Source of the DNA: Methanospirillum stamsii
GTDB lineage: Archaea; Halobacteriota; Methanomicrobia; Methanomicrobiales; Methanospirillaceae
Length of the DNA: 53,916 bases
Direction: 5' to 3'
Assembly (NCBI RefSeq): GCF_003173335.1
Contig: NZ_QGMZ01000026.1
Span: 1 to 53,916, forward strand
Shown here: piece by piece, positions 25,616-33,007 of the stretch
How the letters are laid out: each line of letters starts with the position of its first letter
Position numbering within the stretch: the first letter of the stretch is position 1
The notes under the pieces: generated by a model
What the model saw: the letters and a program-made list of their open reading frames with translations, nothing else
The model's database searches: none
Told to the model about the DNA's origin: nothing
Translations under genes and position numbers: made by a program

Positions 25616-26557
25616 ATGAAAACCGGAACCGCTTTAAAAACATCTGATGAAATGGCCATGCTGGTTACCCGGATGGCTGAAATATCTCCTGATGAGCAGA
25701 GCTGTGTAAGCCGGATTACAAGTGAAATAATCCAACTGGTGGCTGAGCAACTGATATCACTCAGGCACGATCATCCGAGGTTTCGGGAATCTGATTATTC
25801 AATGTATACAGGAGTCGGAGAAATTACCCGAAGGAAGGACGCGAATATTTTTTTGACTGCATGTTTTCTGGAATACCGGTCAGGAAAAACTGATGTCTGG
25901 GACAATGCAGTATTCTTTTCTGAAGAGATTCTGGATGATCCTGAAAAAATCTGGCAGGTTATTCTGGACCATACCTATGAAGGCTGGAAGGAGAGATTTT
26001 ATGATTATAATCTCCATCCGATGCCGGAAATACATAATCGCCTGTATTTCATCGCAAGTCGCATGGTCAGATATTATGCGGGAGATGGAAGACAGATATG
26101 GGAGGGTTATCTGCAGGATCCTGAATCTGTCTATAAAAGGCTCCTGTTGCTCCAGATTCCAAAATCAATTGCCTGTCTCGTTGTGGGCATTCTAAAAGAT
26201 CTTGGGCATATCAGGGGTTCCTTTGATATCGTTGGAGATATCGTTGATTCACGTGTTCTGGGCCGGATGATTTGCGGGGATGGAAGTGGGATTACCTTCA
26301 TGAAAGCAAGACGGCTTGCCCGTATGCTGGCACCGGATGATCCCTGGATTTTAGATCTCCCTCTCTATCTTATTGGTTCTTCCTGGTGTGGTCCCGGGCC
26401 AAAATGTCGCGCCTGTCCGGTACGAAATGCCTGCGTCTTTGCTGTATCTGAAGAACTGGGAATCAGGCCGGACCCGGTTTTTCGTGATCTCTTCTTTGGG
26501 AGAAAAACAGTCCAGAAGACTCTCCGGTCTTGGCAACAGATGGTTAATAATAAATAA
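25616..26557 (+). CDS. EndoIII-like iron-sulfur protein, function unknown
   Basis: A 313-residue protein whose C-terminal part has C258-x5-C264-x2-C267-x5-C273 in WCGPGPKCRACPVRNAC, close to the [4Fe-4S] loop of endonuclease III and MutY (C-x6-C-x2-C-x5-C). The middle is helical (FMKARRLARMLAP; LPLYLIGSSWCG), but I do not see a clear helix-hairpin-helix or the catalytic lysine/aspartate pair, so it may be a non-catalytic or divergent HhH-GPD relative. It probably forms an operon with mobB. A T-rich stretch follows its stop. Confidence 0.6.
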   Translation: MKTGTALKTSDEMAMLVTRMAEISPDEQSCVSRITSEIIQLVAEQLISLRHDHPRFRESDYSMYTGVGEITRRKDANIFLTACFLEYRSGKTDVWDNAVFFSEEILDDPEKIWQVILDHTYEGWKERFYDYNLHPMPEIHNRLYFIASRMVRYYAGDGRQIWEGYLQDPESVYKRLLLLQIPKSIACLVVGILKDLGHIRGSFDIVGDIVDSRVLGRMICGDGSGITFMKARRLARMLAPDDPWILDLPLYLIGSSWCGPGPKCRACPVRNACVFAVSEELGIRPDPVFRDLFFGRKTVQKTLRSWQQMVNNK

Positions 26558-26603
26558 TTTTTTGGTATGTGTAAAAAAACCTGTTCTTTTTTCGGGACAA
26601 ATT

Positions 26604-26638
26604 TTTAGCTAGAAGCTTTATTGACCATGTCGTACATG
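26604..26638 (+). promoter_or_regulatory. operator-like elements upstream of the DtxR gene
   Basis: Two elements lie just ahead of the regulator gene. One is TTTAGCTAGAAGCTTTATT (26604-26622), which recurs with 17 of 19 bases at 27074-27092. The other is a perfect inverted repeat CATGT-CGT-ACATG (26626-26638), eight bases ahead of the ATG. Either could bind the DtxR-type protein for metal-dependent self-control. Confidence 0.5.
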
Positions 26639-26645
26639 ATCTTCT

Positions 26646-27068
26646 ATGGCTGGTCGTGTCGATACTCCTCAGAAAATCAGGTTTTTAAAATATATTTTTG
26701 CTCAGGGTGGTGGTGTTAAACCCGGTGATATTGCAGGCAATTTTGGTATCCGGACTCCGACCGTAACACGAACTCTTCATGAGCTGAGTGATGCCGGGTA
26801 TGTCAGGTATGATTCAAACAGGAGAGTCTTCCTTACTGATGATGGAGAACAAATGGTCTGGTTTTTAATCCGGAGACACCGGATTCTCTCTCTTATGTTT
26901 ACCAGAGTCGGGCTTTCCGAAAACCAGGCCTGTGTTCAGGCAGAAAAAATAGAGCATCTGGTGCCAAAAAATCATATAAATCAGATTTGCCGGTCTCTTG
27001 GTCACCCAAGCCGGTCTTCATGTGGAGTTATCGAGCACGATCCAGTTTGTTGTGGAGTATCTGTATGA
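26646..27068 (+). CDS. DtxR/MntR-family metal-dependent transcription regulator
   Basis: A 140-residue regulator with an N-terminal winged helix (GGVKPGDIAGNFGIRTPTVTRTLHELSDAGYV) and a helical dimerisation part with possible metal ligands (ILSLMFTRVGLSENQACVQAEKIEH, a DtxR hallmark). The tail is cysteine-rich (DPVCCG). It overlaps the znuA-like gene by ATGA, so it probably senses the metal imported by that transporter and represses the operon. The metal, Zn or Mn, is not decided. No SH3-like domain is present. Confidence 0.85.
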   Translation: MAGRVDTPQKIRFLKYIFAQGGGVKPGDIAGNFGIRTPTVTRTLHELSDAGYVRYDSNRRVFLTDDGEQMVWFLIRRHRILSLMFTRVGLSENQACVQAEKIEHLVPKNHINQICRSLGHPSRSSCGVIEHDPVCCGVSV

Positions 27069-28006
27069 AAAAATTTAGCTATAAGCTTAATTACCAAAAA
27101 CTTTTTGGAAAAAATGTTTTTGCTAAGAATTTGTTATCTCAATGGTCCTTTATTTTACTTGTTTCCTTTCTCTTACTAACAAGTGGATGCATCAGTTCAA
27201 CTCCGGATACACGGGATTCAGAGGATTTAATTGTTGCCTGTACTATTCCTCCACAGGAAGAGTTCATCAGGGCAATAGCAGGGGAATCCAATGTATCTGT
27301 ACTGGTAATGGTTCCTCCGGGTGCAAGTCCGCATACATTTGAACCAACGCCATCTCAAATAGCTGAGCTCGAACATGCAGATCTGTATGTTGCCCTTGGA
27401 TCCGGTGTTGAGTTTGAAAACCGGTGGATAGAGAGAATTCATAAGTTATATCCTGACCTTAAGGTTGTAAACAGTTCACGTACTATACCCCTTCTGTCCG
27501 GGAGCGGACATGGTGATGAAGAAAAAGGAACAGATCCTCATGTCTGGATGTCCCTTACTAATGCAGCAACTATAGTCCGTGAAACCTGTGATGGAATGGT
27601 TGAGATTGAGCCCGGGAGAAAAGATTTGTATGAACAAAACAGGGATAATTACCTTGCACGGTTAAACCAGGTTGATGATTCGATACACGATTCCCTTCAG
27701 GATCTTTCATCCCGGACTATTCTGGTGTATCATCCGGCCTTTGGATATTTCTGCCGGGATTATAACCTTACCCAGATGGCTGCAGAGGAAGCAGGTCATG
27801 AACCATCAGCACAGGGATTAGCTGATCTCATTACGAAGGCAAAAACACTCGGCATCACGTTCATCTTTGCAGAACCGGAAACATCTACCCGGCAGGCAGA
27901 AACTCTCGCAAAAGAACTGAACGGAACTGTTATCCTCATCAGTCCCCTTGCCGGTAACTATCTTGAGAATATGCAGGAAATTGCACAAAAAATCGCAGGT
28001 CATTAA
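27065..28006 (+). CDS. metal ABC transporter substrate-binding lipoprotein, ZnuA-like
   Basis: Captures a divalent metal outside the cell. A lipobox LTSGC puts the lipid-modified cysteine at C42. Metal ligands are expected in SPHTFEPTPSQ, DPHVWMS and HPAFGYF, with an acidic one in FAEPETS. The loop between ligands 1 and 2 is short (GSGHGDEEKG), so it lacks the long His-rich loop of many zinc-binding versions. It has 313 residues from the ATG at 27065; the open frame to 26987 overlaps the regulator gene. The operator-like repeat 27074-27092 lies in codons 4-10. Confidence 0.88.
   Translation: MKKFSYKLNYQKLFGKNVFAKNLLSQWSFILLVSFLLLTSGCISSTPDTRDSEDLIVACTIPPQEEFIRAIAGESNVSVLVMVPPGASPHTFEPTPSQIAELEHADLYVALGSGVEFENRWIERIHKLYPDLKVVNSSRTIPLLSGSGHGDEEKGTDPHVWMSLTNAATIVRETCDGMVEIEPGRKDLYEQNRDNYLARLNQVDDSIHDSLQDLSSRTILVYHPAFGYFCRDYNLTQMAAEEAGHEPSAQGLADLITKAKTLGITFIFAEPETSTRQAETLAKELNGTVILISPLAGNYLENMQEIAQKIAGH
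27074..27092 (+). promoter_or_regulatory. second operator-like copy, inside the znuA-like gene
   Basis: The bases TTTAGCTATAAGCTTAATT match 17 of 19 with the element at 26604-26622. Around a three-base centre they form an almost perfect inverted repeat (ATTTAGCT/AGCTTAAT). Its position in the first codons would let a bound regulator block transcription within the operon. Confidence 0.45.
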
Positions 28007-28782
28007 TGGAAAACAACCCGGTTATTGAAGTCAGGAATGTGAACGTATATTTCCAGAATCAGCTGATACTGGATAATGTCAACCTGGTTGTAAGAAAGGG
28101 GGATTTCTATGCGATTATTGGGCCGAACGGGGCCGGAAAAACTACTCTTATTCGTGCAATACTCGGACTGACACCAGTTGATTCTGGTGAGATATTTCTT
28201 TTTGGAAAGCCCGCGTCACTTGAAGGTCGAATCCGTATCGGGTATGTTCCCCAACATCAGATGTTTGATTTTACGTTTCCCATAACTGTCAGGGAGATGG
28301 TTCTTACCGGAAGAATCGGGAAAAAACCGGGTTTAATCAGAAGATACAAGGATAAGGATTATACTGCTGTAGATACAGCATTATCAAAACTTTCCATAAA
28401 ATCCCTTGAAAAACGCCCGATATCTGATCTTTCCGGTGGAGAACGACAACGGGTGCTGATAGCAAGAGCGCTTGTTGGAGATCCTGACATCCTTATCCTT
28501 GATGAACCAACGGTGTATGTCGATACCCCGACTGAGGAGCACTTCTATGAACTTCTTTCTGTTTTGTCAAAAAGCATAACAATCCTGATGATTACTCACG
28601 ATATTGGTGTAGTATCACGGCATGTAACTCATGTGGCATGCCTGAACAGGCGGCTCTATCAGCATGATACTAATCATCTTACTGCAGATATGCTGGCAAA
28701 GACTTATGGGTGTCCTGTTGATCTTATCACTCATGGTGATATTCCACACAGGGTTTTGGAATATCATGGAGATAAGCCATGA
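28006..28782 (+). CDS. metal ABC transporter ATP-binding protein, ZnuC-like
   Basis: A 258-residue ATPase driving import. Walker A is GPNGAGKTT, the signature LSGGERQRV, and Walker B LILDEPT followed by YVD. The start overlaps the znuA-like stop by one base (TAATG) and the end overlaps the permease gene by ATGA. Confidence 0.93.
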   Translation: MENNPVIEVRNVNVYFQNQLILDNVNLVVRKGDFYAIIGPNGAGKTTLIRAILGLTPVDSGEIFLFGKPASLEGRIRIGYVPQHQMFDFTFPITVREMVLTGRIGKKPGLIRRYKDKDYTAVDTALSKLSIKSLEKRPISDLSGGERQRVLIARALVGDPDILILDEPTVYVDTPTEEHFYELLSVLSKSITILMITHDIGVVSRHVTHVACLNRRLYQHDTNHLTADMLAKTYGCPVDLITHGDIPHRVLEYHGDKP

Positions 28783-29612
28783 TTGAAGCATTGGGATATG
28801 AATTCTTTCGTTCGGCACTCGCAGCAGGAATTCTGTCTTCTATTGTGTGCGGGATAATCGGAAGTTATGTGGTCGTCAAACACATGATATCGGTAGCCGG
28901 AGGAATATCTCACGCAGCATTTGGTGGGATAGGTCTTGGATATTTTCTTGGGATTGATCCTCTTGCCGGAGCATTCTGGTTCACTCTTGGAGTAGCAACG
29001 CTTATATGGGGATTGATGGACCGGGCCAGACAGCACATTGACACCCTTATCGGAGCATTCTGGGCCGGAGGGATGGCACTTGGGATATTATGTCTATCAC
29101 TCACCCCGGGTTATACTCCTGACCTCTTTAGTTATTTATTCGGGAATATCTTACTGGTTCCATCCGGTCATCTCACGCTGATTGCATTTTTATGTGTTAT
29201 TGTTGTCGTTCTGGTAGGGTTACTCTATCCTGTCTTACAGGCAATTGCCTTTGATCAGGAGTATGCCTCTATTTCTGGTCTTCCTACCCGGATTTTTAAC
29301 CTTTTGGTTCTTTTGCTGATTGCCGTGTCGGTAGTTGTCCTTATCCAGATCGTCGGTATCATTCTTGTTATTGCCTTACTCACCCTCCCTGCAGCGATTA
29401 TTCGTCCTTTTTCAAATACGCTGAAGGGGATGATGATTGGTGCCACCCTAACCGGAATGTTCATCACAACAACGGGGATTTACTTATCGTGGATATTTGA
29501 TGTACCATCAGGCTCGACGATAATCCTTCTTGGAGTGACTCTCTATCTCCTGGTTCTTTGTTACAAAGAAGTCATGGGAAAGAGAAAAAGTCCGGCGATA
29601 CCCTCTGTATAA
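28779..29612 (+). CDS. metal ABC transporter permease, ZnuB-like
   Basis: A 277-residue permease of the ABC-3 family with about eight helices. The early SVAGGISHAAFGGIGLG and the late LLTLPAAIIRPFS are family marks. It is the last gene of the regulator-SBP-ATPase-permease operon; a run of nine T follows about 15 bases later. Confidence 0.92.
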   Translation: MIEALGYEFFRSALAAGILSSIVCGIIGSYVVVKHMISVAGGISHAAFGGIGLGYFLGIDPLAGAFWFTLGVATLIWGLMDRARQHIDTLIGAFWAGGMALGILCLSLTPGYTPDLFSYLFGNILLVPSGHLTLIAFLCVIVVVLVGLLYPVLQAIAFDQEYASISGLPTRIFNLLVLLLIAVSVVVLIQIVGIILVIALLTLPAAIIRPFSNTLKGMMIGATLTGMFITTTGIYLSWIFDVPSGSTIILLGVTLYLLVLCYKEVMGKRKSPAIPSV

Positions 29613-29981
29613 CGAATTAAAAAATCTTTTTTTTTGATTTTCTGACAGGTCAACACCGATGAGGTTTTCCCTGCAACTAATAATTCTGAATGGATAAAAA
29701 AACAGTTCGATCTCTTTCAGGCTCAATCTCTTGTCCATATGAACCATTCTTCAGAGATTTTCCCGGAGGAGAGGTGGGTATACGGTGACTTTTCATGGCA
29801 AAAACCTTTCCGGGTTATTTATGGTGCTGTGTTGATGGAACAGTCGATGAATCGGTAGTTTTCCATGGGTTTATTTGTGTACTGCCACCTCGTAGTAAAA
29901 ATCACCGTAGTATTACAAATAATAATCTGGTAACAACACATATGAAATTACTCTCTATATTCTATAGAGAAAAAAAAGGTG
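29613..29981. terminator. convergent intergenic region with terminators for both operons
   Basis: This 369-base gap lies between two convergent operons. T9 at 29627-29635 is a likely archaeal terminator for the rightward one. For the leftward one, a seven-A run on the plus strand (T7 on the minus) beside 29970 and a perfect inverted repeat TCTCTATA-TTC-TATAGAGA at 29952-29970 fit a terminator. The rest holds no convincing gene; a plus-strand open frame at 29795-30061 has no family features and runs into the substrate-binding gene. Confidence 0.55.
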
Positions 29982-30863
29982 TTACTGAAGGATCAGTTCT
30001 TTATTGTGTTTTAAGACATCCGGAATTGAATTCACACCTTCAATTGATTTCGGGAAGTTAGTAAAGATAACTCTGTCAGCATAAATTGCCATATCAACAA
30101 GAGCTTCTTCAATGCCTTTGGCTAGTTCTCCGGATTGCATATTCTCAATAACGTAAATCTTTCCTCCTCCCGGAAGAATGTCAAGTGCATAGAGTTTCTG
30201 TGGATCAGCCTTCATAATGTCCACAATCTTGGCTGGTGTCTTATTTCCGCCATACGCAAATTCTGGTGCAAAAATGTCAACGACATTAACACCCAGCCAT
30301 TTTTCCACCGGTTCTTTCTGCCATGCCATTACAATTGCATACTTCTTGGACAGAAGACTCTTTTCTTCTTCAGTGAGATTTCCTGCAGCAGTGATCTTAC
30401 TTTTATATGCGGCTGCACGTTCTTCGAATGCTTTTGCATTTTGTGAATCAGCTGCTTTGAGCCATCCAAGGACAGTGTCTGTAAGTACCAATGCAGTTTC
30501 TGGTGTGTTCCAGGATGCGTCCGGGTTTAAAATTTTCCAGTTTGTCTTTCCATATCCATTTGAATCACGGAATTTTTCAATTGCCTGCATGGTTGCAACG
30601 TCCATGCTTGAGTTATGGGCCAGGAATAGATCTGCACTTTCAAGTGCTTCTGCATTTTTCTGAATAAGTCCGGGAAGAATGTCTCCTTGTAGGTGCGGAC
30701 ATACGGATGGATCTGCAATATATACGACATCAACCGCATCTCCTCCAATTGCCTGAACCGGGTCCCAGAGGACACTTGTCGTGGTTACTACATCAAGAGC
30801 CCCGGCTGCCGGCATCAGAAAGAGGATGAAGCCGAGGATAAGAAACAGTGCTACACGTTTCAT
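29982..30863 (-). CDS. metal ABC transporter substrate-binding protein, divergent ZnuA-type
   Basis: A 293-residue secreted protein with a signal peptide (MKRVALFLILGFILFL...AGA) and no lipobox. The fold order matches ZnuA/TroA proteins (TTTSVLWDPVQAIGGDAVDV; AHNSSMDV; IEEALVDMAIYADRV). Ligand motifs differ from usual: the first site reads SVCPHLQGD, and no DPHxW or HPAF segment is seen, only YAIVMAWQKEPVEKWLG. Its metal may therefore not be Zn or Mn. The ATG at 30863 is used; the frame open to 30980 overlaps the permease. Last gene of the FmdE operon. Confidence 0.82.
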   Translation of the reverse strand: MKRVALFLILGFILFLMPAAGALDVVTTTSVLWDPVQAIGGDAVDVVYIADPSVCPHLQGDILPGLIQKNAEALESADLFLAHNSSMDVATMQAIEKFRDSNGYGKTNWKILNPDASWNTPETALVLTDTVLGWLKAADSQNAKAFEERAAAYKSKITAAGNLTEEEKSLLSKKYAIVMAWQKEPVEKWLGVNVVDIFAPEFAYGGNKTPAKIVDIMKADPQKLYALDILPGGGKIYVIENMQSGELAKGIEEALVDMAIYADRVIFTNFPKSIEGVNSIPDVLKHNKELILQ

Positions 30864-30888
30864 AATTATTACTTCTTCATTTTTTGTA

Positions 30889-31719
30889 TTAATGTTTGTG
30901 AAAAATAACTTTACGTTTCGGAGAAAAGGCAACTGATCCCACAAAAAAAGCACTGAAAACCACTGCTGTGAGGGGACCAACCGGAAGAGAATACATAATG
31001 CCGCAGACTGCTCCGGTCACGCTTATAATAATTGCAATGAGAGGAGCCATGATAAACATCCTTTTTATAGTATTGCAAAACTGGTACGCAATTGCTGCCG
31101 GAGTTACCAACCAGACATAAAGAAGCAATCCGCCAACGATGGGGATGCTTATGGCAACCATTATTGAAATGAGAAATAATATCCCGTAATAAATCGGCCT
31201 GACTTTAATGCCTGCGATTTCCGCAATGCGTTTGTGAAATACAATCGCGGTTATCTCTTTATAAAAGGCGATAAGGAATACAATGATTAGTATCGTAATG
31301 AGTGCCAGAGCATAGATCTCTTCCCGGTACAGGGATATGACATTCCCGTATAGTAACGAACTGGCCTCGAAACCCTTTCCTGTTCCCTGCATGAGAGCAA
31401 TAAAGAAAATGGCAACGGCCATCATGGTTCCGAAGAGCACTCCGAGGGTGGTATCGGTGTGCATTCTGGTCCGGTCACTTAAGGGGCCCATAAGAAAAGC
31501 GGTCAGAATACTGATAAAAATTGCAGACGGGATGATTGCGAAACCAAAAAAAGCTCCAACTGAGCCACCTGCAAAAGCAGCATGAGACATCGTAAACCCT
31601 ATGGAAGAGATGTTCATCTGGGTAATCAGAACGCTGAGCAGGGCGCAACCAAGAGATGCAAAGAGCATGGCCTCCACCGCATGGCAGAGGACATTATTCG
31701 GGATAAGAAATTCAAGCAT
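30889..31719 (-). CDS. metal ABC transporter permease of the FmdE operon
   Basis: A 276-residue ABC-3 family permease with about eight helices (GFTMSHAAFAGGSVGAFFG early; PIVGGLLLYVWLVTPAAIAY late). Its start shares one base with the ATPase gene stop (TGATG). The gap of 25 bases to the substrate-binding gene keeps it in the same operon. Confidence 0.9.
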   Translation of the reverse strand: MLEFLIPNNVLCHAVEAMLFASLGCALLSVLITQMNISSIGFTMSHAAFAGGSVGAFFGFAIIPSAIFISILTAFLMGPLSDRTRMHTDTTLGVLFGTMMAVAIFFIALMQGTGKGFEASSLLYGNVISLYREEIYALALITILIIVFLIAFYKEITAIVFHKRIAEIAGIKVRPIYYGILFLISIMVAISIPIVGGLLLYVWLVTPAAIAYQFCNTIKRMFIMAPLIAIIISVTGAVCGIMYSLPVGPLTAVVFSAFFVGSVAFSPKRKVIFHKH

Positions 31720-32462
31720 CAGGCTGCCACCGAGGCAGTCCGCACCAGGTTCCCGACCTTTGAAGGATCAGATTGCTGGTTCAGAATTATTTTCCCGTTC
31801 TGCATTACAAGAACCCTGATTGTTCTATTCGGGAGTGCATCAAATGCATGTGAAACTATGAGGACCGGGATTCCTCCATCTGCAATTTCACATAATAGAT
31901 TACTGACTTCTTCTCTGGTTACCATGTCCAGGTTACTGAAGGGTTCATCGAGAAGTAGGACTTCCGGTTCCTTGGCAAGGTTTTGTGCGATGAGAACCTT
32001 TTGTTGTTGTCCCCCTGAGAGTTTTCCTATCTGATTATGTCTTATAAGGGTAAGACCAAGGTTATCAATGGCAGATGTGACTTTTTCCATATCATAACCC
32101 GAATGTCTCTTCAGCCATCCAATCTTCCCGTATCTTCCCATCAGGACTACTTCCTCAACGGTAAACGGAGTGAACGGGTGAAAATCAAAATTCTGAATGA
32201 CATATCCAATCTTTTTTCTTGCCGTGCACCCGTCACTGACCACATCATGACCACATACTGTGACACTCCCGTTTACTACCGGAAGTAGTCCGGCAATTGT
32301 CTCAAGAAGTGTTGTTTTCCCGGCACCATTCGGACCTCCGATAACGACAAATTCACCGGGTTTTATATGCAGGCTAACATCCTGAATTACCGGGAGGTCA
32401 GCACCTTCGTAGGTGGTATAGACCTGGTTTAACAAAATGACATCTTTAGCTCCCCCTGTCAT
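31719..32462 (-). CDS. metal ABC transporter ATP-binding protein of the FmdE operon
   Basis: A 247-residue ATPase: Walker A GPNGAGKTT, signature LSGGQQQKV, Walker B LLLDEPFSNLD. It overlaps the FmdE gene by ATGA, which ties that protein to the transporter. The late part (IPVLIVSHAFDALPNRT) is the usual switch histidine region. Confidence 0.92.
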   Translation of the reverse strand: MTGGAKDVILLNQVYTTYEGADLPVIQDVSLHIKPGEFVVIGGPNGAGKTTLLETIAGLLPVVNGSVTVCGHDVVSDGCTARKKIGYVIQNFDFHPFTPFTVEEVVLMGRYGKIGWLKRHSGYDMEKVTSAIDNLGLTLIRHNQIGKLSGGQQQKVLIAQNLAKEPEVLLLDEPFSNLDMVTREEVSNLLCEIADGGIPVLIVSHAFDALPNRTIRVLVMQNGKIILNQQSDPSKVGNLVRTASVAA

Positions 32463-32902
32463 ACAATGGCCTCAACAGAAAAGAGCTGGTCATCCGGAAG
32501 TTTATATAGGTCTGCAGCATATCGCTCAATTTCAAGTTCATAATCCGGATTTTCATCCGGAAAAGATGTAAGTGGGTGCGGTGTTAACCTGATTCCAACT
32601 TCCTCTGAAGAGAATTCGCCGTAAATGAGATCTGATTTAACGATTTCAATATTTCCTTTTCCTAAAGTACATCCGCTTCCAAGCTGAATGCCATCAGCCA
32701 GACAGGACTGGGGTGTTACCCCGGAGCAATAAACCCGTGCTTTGATTGCAAAGGGGTTTTCTCCAAGGTTTTTCAGTGCATATCTTCCCATCCGGTATCC
32801 AAGAACGATAAAGGGACCCAGGTGGCCATGGAACCGGGCAAGTTCCAGAACCGGGTAGTCACGAGGGAGTTCCATATACTGGCAGTGTTCATGCCATTTC
32901 AT
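32459..32902 (-). CDS. FmdE-family protein, first gene of a metal transporter operon
   Basis: A 147-residue protein with the FmdE signature FHGHLGPFIVLGYRMG (H25, H27) and the cysteine-containing YCSGVTPQSC...GSGCTLGKGN, which in this family bind a metal. FmdE was first seen in the operon of molybdenum formylmethanofuran dehydrogenase but is not part of its core enzyme. Here it leads an ABC transporter operon, so a metal chaperone or sensor role is plausible. The ATG at 32902 is used; the frame open to 32929 would run through the palindrome at 32913-32935. Confidence 0.82.
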   Translation of the reverse strand: MKWHEHCQYMELPRDYPVLELARFHGHLGPFIVLGYRMGRYALKNLGENPFAIKARVYCSGVTPQSCLADGIQLGSGCTLGKGNIEIVKSDLIYGEFSSEEVGIRLTPHPLTSFPDENPDYELEIERYAADLYKLPDDQLFSVEAIV

Positions 32903-32912
32903 GATATAGTAT

Positions 32913-32935
32913 CTTTTTTTGTAATACAAAAAAAG
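32913..32935 (-). promoter_or_regulatory. perfect 23-bp palindrome upstream of the FmdE operon
   Basis: Arms of 11 bases, CTTTTTTTGTA and its complement, flank one central base, 11 bases ahead of the chosen FmdE start. Length and symmetry fit a binding site for a dimeric repressor controlling metal uptake. A TATA-like TTTTTAATA lies about 35 bases further upstream. No similar site was seen at the other metal transporter operon. Confidence 0.6.
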
Positions 32936-33007
32936 TATTCATATGAACAATTGGGAATCAGGTAATAATGGTATTAAAAAGTTTAAAAAAAATTAGAACT
33001 ATAGAAT

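Noticed and set aside
29795-30061. 88-residue plus-strand frame in the convergent gap.
   Set aside because: It runs into the coding region of the substrate-binding protein and shows no domain or start signal.
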